Assembly (NCBI GenBank): GCA_031284345.1
Contig: JAITAC010000053.1
Location: forward strand, 1-6,913
Length of the DNA stretch: 6,913 nt
Reading direction: 5' to 3'
DNA from: Holosporaceae bacterium
GTDB lineage: Bacteria; Pseudomonadota; Alphaproteobacteria; UBA3830
Numbering within the stretch: the first letter of the stretch is position 1; each line of letters opens with the position of its first letter. The notes beneath the pieces are model-generated. The model made no database searches. It was not told the origin of the DNA and saw only the letters and a program-made list of their open reading frames with translations. The position numbers and the translations under genes were made by a program. This document shows positions 1 through 6,444 of the stretch, piece after piece.

Positions 1-531
1 TGTGTATGTTTTGCTGGATTTTACATAGGAGGCTCCAACCTTCAAAAACGACAAAATTCCGCTATCGCAGTCATAGTGGCCGATTCTCAGAGCTAGAGAT
101 GGGGCCAGGCCGTTGCGCTTGACAACTTCGTCATAATATCTTCTGCCTGCTACAGCTTCATCGGTGCAGTTATATGAGGCATATTCGGCATTTCTCTTGA
201 AATCCAATCCGCATTCGAGTCCGGCATAAAACGCCCTATTGGACAATCTCTTGCCGTAGCCGAGGATTACGGATCCACCAATGCGCGTGGACGAAGCACT
301 TATCTCCGGATAGAAAATCGGATGTTTATCTTCCTCAGTGGCATTGGGATTAGTAGTATCAGGCTCAAATTTAAACTCGTTCTTGTCGCCGGAATCGCTC
401 AGATTGAAACCAAAACCGAAATATAAACCATTATGGCAGACTAATTCTTCATCTCCTGTTATCGCTTCATCGTCGGCCAAAACGACGGAAATTACACTGA
501 ACATGGCCGCTAACATAACTATCTTTTTCAT
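1..531 (-). CDS. Secreted, probable outer-membrane beta-barrel protein, 3' end outside window
   Basis: This is a partial gene: 177 codons are read from ATG at 531 with no stop before the window edge. The start is supported by AAAGGAG 6 nt upstream (538-544). The N-terminus is a signal peptide: Lys2-Lys3, a hydrophobic stretch (residues 4-18) and a likely cleavage after VLA, before Asp20-Asp21. The mature part has short alternating hydrophobic/polar stretches separated by polar loops, for example LYFGFGFNLS (37-46), TRIGGSVILGYG (82-93), AFYAGLECGLDF (100-111) and LAPSLALRIGHY (142-153). This is how small porin-like or OmpA/opacity-type barrels look, and it suggests an outer-membrane location. 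Four cysteines (32, 107, 122, 155) are unusual for such a barrel and could form periplasmic disulfides. I recognise no specific family, and no ligand or pore function can be claimed. A secreted soluble beta protein is the main alternative. Confidence 0.72.
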   Translation of the reverse strand, partial: MKKIVMLAAMFSVISVVLADDEAITGDEELVCHNGLYFGFGFNLSDSGDKNEFKFEPDTTNPNATEEDKHPIFYPEISASSTRIGGSVILGYGKRLSNRAFYAGLECGLDFKRNAEYASYNCTDEAVAGRRYYDEVVKRNGLAPSLALRIGHYDCDSGILSFLKVGASYVKSSKTYT

Positions 532-537
532 TAAACA

Positions 538-544
538 CTCCTTT
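538..544 (-). promoter_or_regulatory. Ribosome binding site of the beta-barrel gene
   Basis: The minus strand reads AAAGGAG, 6 nt before the ATG at 531. This strong Shine-Dalgarno match fixes the start and selects this frame over a 63-codon open frame at 658-467 that overlaps the same region. Confidence 0.8.
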
Positions 545-613
545 ACAACAAATACTCCGAAACTCTAACTTTGTTTTTAGAAAAATACAAATATTATTTT
601 TATTAATATAAAT

Positions 614-640
614 ATAATATATGGGCGTGTTGTATGAAAA
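614..640 (-). promoter_or_regulatory. Weak candidate promoter for the beta-barrel gene
   Basis: On the minus strand, TTTTCA (635-640) is followed 15 nt later by TATTAT (614-619), a 5/6 match to the -10 consensus. The spacer is short and the -35 is poor. The surrounding 570-625 stretch is almost all A and T, so matches arise easily by chance. Its place between the end of metH and the next gene makes a promoter here plausible but unproven. Confidence 0.3.
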
Positions 641-647
641 GCACAGT

Positions 648-673
648 AAAAAAACCAAGGCTGCCGAGACCTG
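648..673 (-). terminator. Possible weak intrinsic terminator after metH
   Basis: About 50 nt past the metH stop, the minus strand can form an imperfect hairpin (673-656: CAGG arm against CTTG, one T/C mismatch, then CT/AG around a CGGC loop). Two G residues and seven consecutive T residues (654-648) follow. The T-run is good but the stem is short and imperfect. A second run of seven T (697-691) lies upstream without a convincing stem. These are the only terminator-like signals between metH and the next gene. Confidence 0.35.
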
Positions 674-724
674 AACAACAGATCTAAGCTAAAAAAAGAC
701 TCCCGGACCTAGTTAAAAATTACT

Positions 725-3082
725 TTACCCCAGCACTTTTTTGGCTATATCTACGGATTGTTTGGCGTCCTGAGCATAGTAATCTGCCCCGATTTTCATG
801 GCATAGTCGGCAGTTAAAACTGCCCCACCCACAAAGAAAATTGCCTCTTTGCGTTTTTCCTTTACCAGACGAATGGTTTCTTCCATACTGCCGAGAGTGG
901 TGGTCATCAGAGCGGATAGACCTATTAACTTCACATCATATTCTATCACCGCGCTTAATACCTTCTCAGGAACTACATCGCGGCCCAAATCATAGATGGT
1001 GTAGCCGTAGTTTTCCAGAATTACCTTGACTATGTTCTTGCCAATGTCATGGACGTCGCCTTTTACGGTGGCCAAAATGATTTTTCCCTTCGTCAGTCGC
1101 TGTTCTCCCGACTTGGCAAGAGTCTTCTGAACTACTGAGAAGGCACTCTGGGCGCTGGCGGCGGCCTGCAGAAGCTGCGGAAGGAAAATAATGCCCTTCT
1201 CAAAGGATTTTCCCACTTCATCTAAAGCCGGAATGAGTTTTCCATTTACGATGTCCAGTGGATTATGGTCTTTCAGCAGAGCTTCCGCACACTGAGCCGC
1301 TTCTTCTCCCAAACCATGACTTATGGCATAAAAAATATCGTGGGAGAGCTCTTGGGGACGTGACTTTTCCGCCGCCGTCACAGCGGTATTGTATTTATCC
1401 ACATAAAAAGCGGAATTTACGTCATGGTTCAGCAGCACGTTAAATGCCGCAACGGCGTCGCTCATGGCGGCAATGTTGGGATTGATTATGGGAAGATCCA
1501 GTCCGGCACCCAGCGCCAGCGTCAAAAATGACTGATTCAGTAGCTCGCGATTAGGAAGACCAAACGAAATATTCGATACGCCCAGCACAGTTTTGAGATT
1601 CAATTCCTCTTTTATGATGCGAATGGCCTTGAGCGTTTCCACCACTTCCGCCTGCTGTACCGACGCCGCCAGAACCAGGCAATCAATGAAAACGTCCTCG
1701 CGCTTTATGCCCATATCCAGCGCCGCCTGGAGAATCTTTCTGGCGATGTTTACTCGATCTTCCGCTTTATCGGGGATTCCGTTCTCGTCCAAACACAGTC
1801 CTAAAACTGCAGCACCATATTTTTTAACCAATGGCAATACGGATCGCAGAGTCTCATCCTTCCCGTTTACCGAATTAATCAGTGCTTTCCCATTAACAAT
1901 GCGGAGACCGGCCTCCAGCGCTTTCGGATCCGTCGAATCAATTTGCAGAGGCGCGTCCACAACGGACTGCAAACGACTTACCACCGTGCGCATCATGGCG
2001 GCTTCATCAATGCCAGGCAGTCCCACATTTACATCCAGTATTTTGGCCCCCGCTTCCACCTGACTAATACCCTGATTCAAAATGTAATCGATATTATGAG
2101 ACTGCAAAGCCTGTTTAAATAAACTTTTCCCGGTCGGATTTATGCGCTCGCCAATTATGGCCGGTCTGTCAATGATAACTGTGTTGCCGGCAGAACAAAC
2201 GGCAGAAAAAGAAAGCTTCTTGCGCAAAACTGGCTTGCGGCTTTGGAGCACTGCCGCAATCTCCTTTATGTACTCCGGAGAAGTGCCGCAACAACCACCA
2301 AATATCGTCACTCCCAGATCAATAATCGGAATTAGCTGCTGCGCATATTCTTCCGGCGGTAAATCATATCGATTGTTGGTTAAATTTGGAAGTCCAGCGT
2401 TGGCCTTTATAATGACTGGCAAGTCCGTATGGCGACAAATCGTTTCTACTATTGGAAATAATTTCTTAGGTCCCAGCGAACAATTCACTCCCATGGCCGT
2501 TACTCCCAGTCCCTCCAGCGTAACTGCCATTGATGCAGGATTGCAGCCCACAAACGTGCGTCCGCTTTCCTCATAACTCATGGTAACAAAAATCGGTAAA
2601 TCAGAATTTTCCCGCGTCGCCAAAACAGCCGCCTTGACCTCCAGTAAATCAGACATCGTTTCAATGATAACCAGGTCAACCCCCGCTTTTTGGCCGGCTA
2701 CAACCTGCTCCTGAAAAAGCAAATAAGCCTCTTCAAAAGAAAGACTACCATTGGGTTCCAAAAGTTTTCCAATGGGACCAATATCCAACGCAATTTTTAC
2801 GTCGTCTTCCCCCGCTGCCCGCCGAGCAATTTTTGCCGCTGCATCAATAATTTCCGCCACAGAAAATTTTATGGCAGATAACTTATACCCGTTGGCCCCA
2901 AAAGTGTTCGTGTAAATAATCCCAGAACCTACTTTTATATATTCTCTATGAATACTTTCAATGACCTCAGGATATTCTATGTTCAATATTTCAGGACAAA
3001 TACCCGATGGCAAATCGGTTTTTTGCAACATGGTTCCCATGCCTCCGTCTAGCAGAGTGAATTTCGTTAGTAAATTATTCAT
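725..3082 (-). CDS. metH: Cobalamin-dependent methionine synthase, short form without activation domain
   Basis: This cytoplasmic enzyme transfers methyl from methyl-tetrahydrofolate via cobalamin to homocysteine, giving methionine. Of 785 residues, about 1-290 form the homocysteine-binding barrel, with zinc-ligand cysteines Cys201 (VNCSLGP) and Cys264-Cys265 (GGCCGTSPE). About 305-565 form the pterin/folate barrel (IGERINPTGK at 310-319, DSTD at 382-385, SNISFGLP at 503-510). About 580-660 form the helical cap (FLPQLLQAA, 633-641). About 666-785 form the B12 Rossmann domain: DVHDIG at 676-681 supplies the cobalt ligand His678, with Ser723 (GLSAL) and GG at 752-753. The protein ends there, so the AdoMet/flavodoxin reactivation domain of full-length MetH is absent; the gene just upstream appears to supply it. 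I chose ATG 3082 over an in-frame start at 3136 because AAGGAG lies 6 nt upstream and the family's LLDGGMGT motif follows at once. It overlaps the upstream stop by 8 nt (ATGAATAA). Every key residue I checked is present. Confidence 0.96.
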   Translation of the reverse strand: MNNLLTKFTLLDGGMGTMLQKTDLPSGICPEILNIEYPEVIESIHREYIKVGSGIIYTNTFGANGYKLSAIKFSVAEIIDAAAKIARRAAGEDDVKIALDIGPIGKLLEPNGSLSFEEAYLLFQEQVVAGQKAGVDLVIIETMSDLLEVKAAVLATRENSDLPIFVTMSYEESGRTFVGCNPASMAVTLEGLGVTAMGVNCSLGPKKLFPIVETICRHTDLPVIIKANAGLPNLTNNRYDLPPEEYAQQLIPIIDLGVTIFGGCCGTSPEYIKEIAAVLQSRKPVLRKKLSFSAVCSAGNTVIIDRPAIIGERINPTGKSLFKQALQSHNIDYILNQGISQVEAGAKILDVNVGLPGIDEAAMMRTVVSRLQSVVDAPLQIDSTDPKALEAGLRIVNGKALINSVNGKDETLRSVLPLVKKYGAAVLGLCLDENGIPDKAEDRVNIARKILQAALDMGIKREDVFIDCLVLAASVQQAEVVETLKAIRIIKEELNLKTVLGVSNISFGLPNRELLNQSFLTLALGAGLDLPIINPNIAAMSDAVAAFNVLLNHDVNSAFYVDKYNTAVTAAEKSRPQELSHDIFYAISHGLGEEAAQCAEALLKDHNPLDIVNGKLIPALDEVGKSFEKGIIFLPQLLQAAASAQSAFSVVQKTLAKSGEQRLTKGKIILATVKGDVHDIGKNIVKVILENYGYTIYDLGRDVVPEKVLSAVIEYDVKLIGLSALMTTTLGSMEETIRLVKEKRKEAIFFVGGAVLTADYAMKIGADYYAQDAKQSVDIAKKVLG

Positions 3083-3815
3083 TATGTTCTCCTTCTCGTC
3101 GAAAATGACATATGCGACGCATCTTACATATATCACATGAAATATATTCGTTCTTTTGCCAAAATTGACTCACGCCAATCATCGCCGTAACAGATTTAGA
3201 CGGCGTAAGTAAAAAATTTTGAGTGGTGTGAAGTCCAATTTTTCGTTCTGCATCCAGCATCCGAAGCAATTGAACCTGTGTGGAAAGCGCTACATTTCCA
3301 TATCCGGGACTATAGCGATTAGTCAGATATCTTTGCTGATGAGCATAGATGGTCTTTAGTCTGTCCTGCAAATCATCGCATATTGCCTCAATGGCAGCAG
3401 TAGCACAGCTGTCGATCACCAGCGCGTAGGCCATATCTTGAATTTGAGCGCGACTCAGTAGCCGATCGACGGAAATCCCCAATGTCGCTCCCATAAGAAT
3501 AATCCCCTCATACTGACGCAATGGCAAATTATAGCATTCCCTCGAATTATCTTCCCGAGCACAATGATCAGCCGAAACCTGTATGGAAAAATAACGATAT
3601 ATGGCTCGGGAATTAATGGTGGCACAGATTTCGGTAAGTCCCTTTTGCACCAATAAATTTATTTCCGGCGTAATAGCGGCGTTATTTTTGTAGCCCAGAT
3701 AACGAACTGCCTCCTTATATAATTTTTCGTTCGGCTCCAAAGAAAAATTTTTTAAAAATTCTCCTTCCCGAGGCGTTTTTTTTACAGATTCCATAAAAAC
3801 TTCGCTAAATAACAT
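3075..3815 (-). CDS. Free-standing methionine synthase activation protein (AdoMet-binding)
   Basis: This 246-residue protein resembles the reactivation domain normally fused to the C-terminus of MetH, which binds AdoMet and remethylates cob(II)alamin after oxidative loss of activity. The signature is RYSPGY at 167-172, matching the RxxxGY AdoMet-binding motif, followed by a family-typical stretch (LLRMLDAERKIGL, 183-195; LLTPSKSVTAMIG, 202-214). A helix-rich N-terminal half contains VIDSCATAAIEA (133-144). The C-terminus carries CX2CX5C (Cys227, 230, 236), possibly a metal or cluster site (inference). It lies between metF and the truncated metH, and almost certainly serves that MetH. The start is uncertain. 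ATG 3815 lies 1 nt after the metF stop with GGAG 12 nt upstream; alternatives are ATG 3794, ATG 3833 and TTG 3857, the last two overlapping metF. Conserved sequence begins after residue 30, so function does not depend on this choice. Confidence 0.88.
   Translation of the reverse strand: MLFSEVFMESVKKTPREGEFLKNFSLEPNEKLYKEAVRYLGYKNNAAITPEINLLVQKGLTEICATINSRAIYRYFSIQVSADHCAREDNSRECYNLPLRQYEGIILMGATLGISVDRLLSRAQIQDMAYALVIDSCATAAIEAICDDLQDRLKTIYAHQQRYLTNRYSPGYGNVALSTQVQLLRMLDAERKIGLHTTQNFLLTPSKSVTAMIGVSQFWQKNEYISCDICKMRRICHFRREGEHNE
3089..3094 (-). promoter_or_regulatory. metH ribosome binding site inside the upstream gene
   Basis: AAGGAG lies 6 nt before ATG 3082, within the last codons of the activation-protein gene. 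It decides the metH start. With the 8 nt stop/start overlap it suggests translational coupling, which would help keep MetH and its activator in proportion. Confidence 0.85.
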
Positions 3816-3816
3816 G

Positions 3817-4701
3817 TTAAAAACGCTCTCCATTGACTTCCCGAAGCAAATTTTCAACGTTATGGGTGATTTTCTCCGCCACCGCCGGATTGTTCATGGT
3901 ATATAAATGTATCCCCTGAACTCCGCTGGAAATCAAATCTATTATTTGCTCGGTGGCGTAGGCAATACCCGCATCAAAAAGTGCCGCCGGAGATTTCTCG
4001 AAACAACTAAGCATGCGCGAAAGCTTAGTCGGTAAAGTGGCTCCGCAAAGCGTAACAATTTTTTCGATCCTGTGCTTATCCACCGCCGGCATAATGCCTG
4101 CTTCCACCGGAACATCAACGCCCACGGCCCGCACTTTGTCCATGAATCTGTAAAAATCGCCGTTGTCATAAAATAACTGCGATATGAGATGTGACGCACC
4201 TGCATCGACCTTCTCTTTCAAATGACGAACGTCTTCTGCGCTGTCACCGGATTCCGGATGCCCTTCTGGATAACAGGCGGCGGCAATGTGAAAGCCCCCC
4301 TTCCGCTTAATTAAACATATCAGCTCCTGGACGTACGCAAAATCGCCGGCATAGCTATCTTTTAGGCGATCCCCCCGCAGCGCCAGCACATTCTCCAGGT
4401 GATTTTCCTTCAGCAGATCCAGCGTCTCCTCCAGACTGCGCCGCGAAGAGTTGACGCATGTCATGTGAGCCAACGATTCAATGCCATGCTCCTTCTTGAT
4501 GTAACCCGCTGTCTTCACCGTAATGTTATCGTTGGCGGCACTGCCACCGGCGCCGCAAGTTACACTGATAAAATCAGGATGTAGCTGAGCTAAATGAGCA
4601 ATGATTTTATGGATCTCACCTTCGGCGGAATCTTTTTTGGGAGGAAATATCTCGAATGAAAATAAACACTTTTTTCTTTGAAACAAATCAGATAAGTACA
4701 T
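3817..4701 (-). CDS. metF: 5,10-methylenetetrahydrofolate reductase
   Basis: This cytoplasmic flavoenzyme reduces 5,10-methylene-THF to 5-methyl-THF, the methyl donor for MetH. The 294 residues match the single-barrel bacterial MetF family in length and motifs. FSFEIFPPK (14-22) carries the glutamate expected for catalysis (Glu17), SVTCGAGG (46-53) follows, and NVLALRGD (104-111) ends in the Asp equivalent to E. coli Asp120. ACYPEGHPES (142-151), LISQLFYD (172-179), AGIMPA (201-206) and GIHLYTMNN (263-271) are the remaining family signatures. The start ATG 4701 has GAGG 5 nt upstream. It is the first gene of the methionine operon, ending 1 nt before the activation-protein start (TAA-C-ATG). 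Whether the electron donor is NADH or a ferredoxin-linked partner cannot be read from the sequence; no zinc-binding MetV partner is encoded here. Confidence 0.96.
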   Translation of the reverse strand: MYLSDLFQRKKCLFSFEIFPPKKDSAEGEIHKIIAHLAQLHPDFISVTCGAGGSAANDNITVKTAGYIKKEHGIESLAHMTCVNSSRRSLEETLDLLKENHLENVLALRGDRLKDSYAGDFAYVQELICLIKRKGGFHIAAACYPEGHPESGDSAEDVRHLKEKVDAGASHLISQLFYDNGDFYRFMDKVRAVGVDVPVEAGIMPAVDKHRIEKIVTLCGATLPTKLSRMLSCFEKSPAALFDAGIAYATEQIIDLISSGVQGIHLYTMNNPAVAEKITHNVENLLREVNGERF

Positions 4702-4706
4702 AAATA

Positions 4707-4710
4707 CCTC
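4707..4710 (-). promoter_or_regulatory. metF ribosome binding site
   Basis: GAGG (within TGAGG) lies 5 nt upstream of ATG 4701. It is the only good Shine-Dalgarno match near the start and sits 26 nt past the 4737-4762 hairpin. Confidence 0.7.
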
Positions 4711-4736
4711 ACTTTTTATCTGGAAACAAAAATCTT

Positions 4737-4762
4737 CTGAAAAATTATTCGTGATTTTTCAG
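4737..4762 (-). terminator. Hairpin before metF, possible attenuator
   Basis: A perfect 9 bp inverted repeat (CTGAAAAAT / ATTTTTCAG) with an 8 nt loop is followed on the minus strand by AAGATTTTTGTTT. It sits 35 nt before the metF start. The stem is mostly A-T, so a fully formed terminator is doubtful. Its place at the end of a long leader fits an attenuator or the expression platform of a regulatory RNA. Confidence 0.4.
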
Positions 4763-4917
4763 CTTTTCTTGCAAAAAATAACCGTTTTTCTTATGACAAT
4801 TTTCAAAATAGATGCGGCAATAAGCTTCACCCGAAACCGCTGAAGATAATCTCTTTTCATAAAGAGTAACAATTAAAAATTTGGTAATCAATAATTTTTT
4901 ATATCATTCTTTGTTTG

Positions 4918-4946
4918 ATACTATGATATACATTAAAGTTTGTCAA
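4918..4946 (-). promoter_or_regulatory. Sigma70-type promoter of the metF-activator-metH operon
   Basis: The minus strand has a perfect -35 TTGACA (4946-4941), a 17 nt spacer and TAGTAT as -10 (4923-4918, 4/6). It lies in the only sizeable gap upstream of metF, 39 nt past the glycosyltransferase stop. It separates the methionine operon from the PqqD/glycosyltransferase pair, although no clear terminator is seen between them. Confidence 0.65.
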
Positions 4947-4984
4947 ACGTACTACAAGGTCTATAAATTAGCAATTCCAGAACC

Positions 4985-6439
4985 TCAGCTTGCTTTTTTC
5001 AATTTTAGATGTTGCCGAATAATTGCAGCATAGTACTTATAGGCTAGATTTTTGTGCGTTATGCTGAAATTACTGCTGTGTATGCGACGAAAACATGTAA
5101 TAATCGGTAACTTGGCGGTTTTTATGTTTTGCTCCTTGAGATGTAGTTGCCACAATATGGCGTCTCCGGCCTGAAAATTTTCGTCGAAGTTGCCGATCTG
5201 ATCGAATAGCGCTCGCCGCATGAGCGCACACCCGGCTAATGCCCCAAATAATCCCGCTCCGAACAGCTCGTAGGGCTGCTGCTTATTGGTGTGCAACGGA
5301 GCTTTGCGAAATATTTTTTGACGCTCCTCCGGCATTATATCCGGAGAAATAAAATTTATCCGCATGGAAAAAATCGCTTGCAGTTCAGGATATTTATATA
5401 ATTCGTTGTACAGAAAAGCGAGGGCATTTTTTTCCAGAAGATCGTCGGCGTCGTGGAACATTATAAAATCTCCGGTTGCATGCTCCAGACCGATATTTCT
5501 TGCCGCCGGAGCTCCGGATGGCGGTATCTGTATGACTTGGCAACCGGCAGCAGACGCAATTGCCGCTGTATCATCGGTGGAACCATCGTCCACCACTATG
5601 ATTTCGACATTCTCTCCAATGGATTGTCCTTTTACGCTTAAAATTGCGTCTCGAATATATTTGGATGCATTCCGAGCCGGTATAATAACCGAAATCAACG
5701 ATTGGCGCTGGGCATATCTTTCGCCAACAATCCTTCGAAGATTTTCAAAAACAAAATCGTAGGGAGCATCGTTTTCTCTGTATAACACGAAAACATCTTT
5801 CGTATTATATCTTAGTATAGTGTTTTCGCCGTGGATGCAACGGTTATAATAATCTTCCTTTAGGCAGTGATTGAGACATATTCCGATGGTTTGCATTCTA
5901 AAAAGTAATTCTGTATCCTCGCCAATTCCGAACTCATTCATAAAGCCACCGCATTTTTCAAAAGCTTCGCCTTTTACGATGGCAGACGCCAAGTAATATT
6001 GCTCCCAGACTTCCCTTTCCAGCTCATTTTGAGTTTGCTCTAGGTTTTTTAATTTATCATCTGTTAGAAAATTTTTATAACGGGTAAATACAATTTCACA
6101 TTCCGGATGTTCATGAAAATATTTCGCCTGGGCCATGAGTTTCCCTGGGACATAGGAGTCATCGGAGTCCAAGAACGCGATCCATTTTCCGGTCGCTTTT
6201 TCGATGCCTAAATTTCTACTCGCTGCTACGCCGCGATTTTCCTGATAGAAATATTTTACCTGCGTACCATAATTGCCGTTGGCAATTAATTCGGCTGTGC
6301 CATCGCTGGAGCCATCGTCCACGATAATTATCTCAATGTTTGGATAGTCCTGCTTTAGAATGCTATCTATGGCTTTGGGAAGAAATTTCACTCGATTATA
6401 GGTGGGAATCACAACCGAAATAAGTGGATACTCATTCAT
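4985..6439 (-). CDS. Tandem-domain family 2 glycosyltransferase
   Basis: This 484-residue protein has two GT-A glycosyltransferase family 2 domains and should transfer sugars from nucleotide-sugar donors. Domain 1 (about 7-205) has VVIPTYNR (9-16), nucleotide-binding DDGSSDGT (41-48), metal-binding DSDD (91-94) and a GED catalytic-base motif (173-175) in GEDTELLFR. Domain 2 (about 249-455) has SVIIPARN (250-257), VVDDGSTDDT (282-291), HDADD (329-333) and GD at 425-426, with no Glu before the Asp. No signal peptide or clear membrane span is visible, so a cytoplasmic enzyme is likely. The donor and acceptor cannot be read. I chose ATG 6439 because VVIPTYN follows at the family's usual distance and AGGAG lies 11 nt upstream; a longer frame from 6484 would overlap the upstream gene. 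It starts 5 nt after the PqqD-like gene, so the two are probably co-translated. A surface-polysaccharide enzyme is the main alternative to a role with the PqqD-like protein. Confidence 0.9.
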   Translation of the reverse strand: MNEYPLISVVIPTYNRVKFLPKAIDSILKQDYPNIEIIIVDDGSSDGTAELIANGNYGTQVKYFYQENRGVAASRNLGIEKATGKWIAFLDSDDSYVPGKLMAQAKYFHEHPECEIVFTRYKNFLTDDKLKNLEQTQNELEREVWEQYYLASAIVKGEAFEKCGGFMNEFGIGEDTELLFRMQTIGICLNHCLKEDYYNRCIHGENTILRYNTKDVFVLYRENDAPYDFVFENLRRIVGERYAQRQSLISVIIPARNASKYIRDAILSVKGQSIGENVEIIVVDDGSTDDTAAIASAAGCQVIQIPPSGAPAARNIGLEHATGDFIMFHDADDLLEKNALAFLYNELYKYPELQAIFSMRINFISPDIMPEERQKIFRKAPLHTNKQQPYELFGAGLFGALAGCALMRRALFDQIGNFDENFQAGDAILWQLHLKEQNIKTAKLPIITCFRRIHSSNFSITHKNLAYKYYAAIIRQHLKLKKAS

Positions 6440-6444
6440 GATGG

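Larger units (their letters stand above)
4702..4911 (-). promoter_or_regulatory. Long structured 5' leader of the metF operon, class unknown
   Basis: If transcription starts about 7 nt past the -10 box, metF has a leader of roughly 210 nt. In transcription order it contains: an AAAAATT/AATTTTT stem (4899-4875); a perfect 6 bp CTCTTT/AAAGAG hairpin with loop ATGA (4866-4851); a CTTCA/TGAAG stem (4845-4825) whose loop holds GCGG, able to pair with CCGC just downstream (4817-4814); and a perfect 9 bp stem-loop (4762-4737) followed by a T-rich tract. Methionine and folate genes are common riboswitch targets. I see no SAM-I, cobalamin (no GCCACTG-like box), T-box or THF consensus, so this is an unclassified candidate regulatory leader. 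Confidence 0.4.

Noticed and set aside
467..658. Minus-strand 63-codon frame upstream of the barrel gene
   Set aside because: It overlaps the barrel gene start in another frame, has no good ribosome binding site and is translated mostly from AT-rich spacer. The barrel gene has a signal peptide and strong AAAGGAG.
691..713. Second possible terminator after metH with a seven-T run
   Set aside because: The preceding GGTCCGGGAGTC cannot form a stem longer than about 3 bp directly before the T-run.
1593..2063. Plus-strand open frame of 156 codons
   Set aside because: It lies wholly antisense to the folate domain of metH, whose motifs are intact. Its product is Ser/Thr-rich with no recognisable domain.
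2142..2576. Plus-strand open frame of 144 codons
   Set aside because: It is antisense to the homocysteine-binding domain of metH and encodes no recognisable motif; it is a shadow of a strongly coding strand.
3083..3136. In-frame metH extension of 18 residues from an upstream ATG
   Set aside because: It would overlap the activation gene by 62 nt and adds a non-family N-terminus. AAGGAG is correctly spaced only for ATG 3082.
3942..4205. Minus-strand 87-codon frame inside metF
   Set aside because: It is an alternative frame within metF, which keeps every family motif across this span.
4702..4911. Known SAM, cobalamin, THF riboswitch or T-box before metF
   Set aside because: I looked for the conserved cores of these classes by eye and found none, so no class name is given to the leader.
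5364..5762. Plus-strand open frame of 132 codons
   Set aside because: It is antisense to the second glycosyltransferase domain, whose DDGS and DADD motifs fix the real frame.
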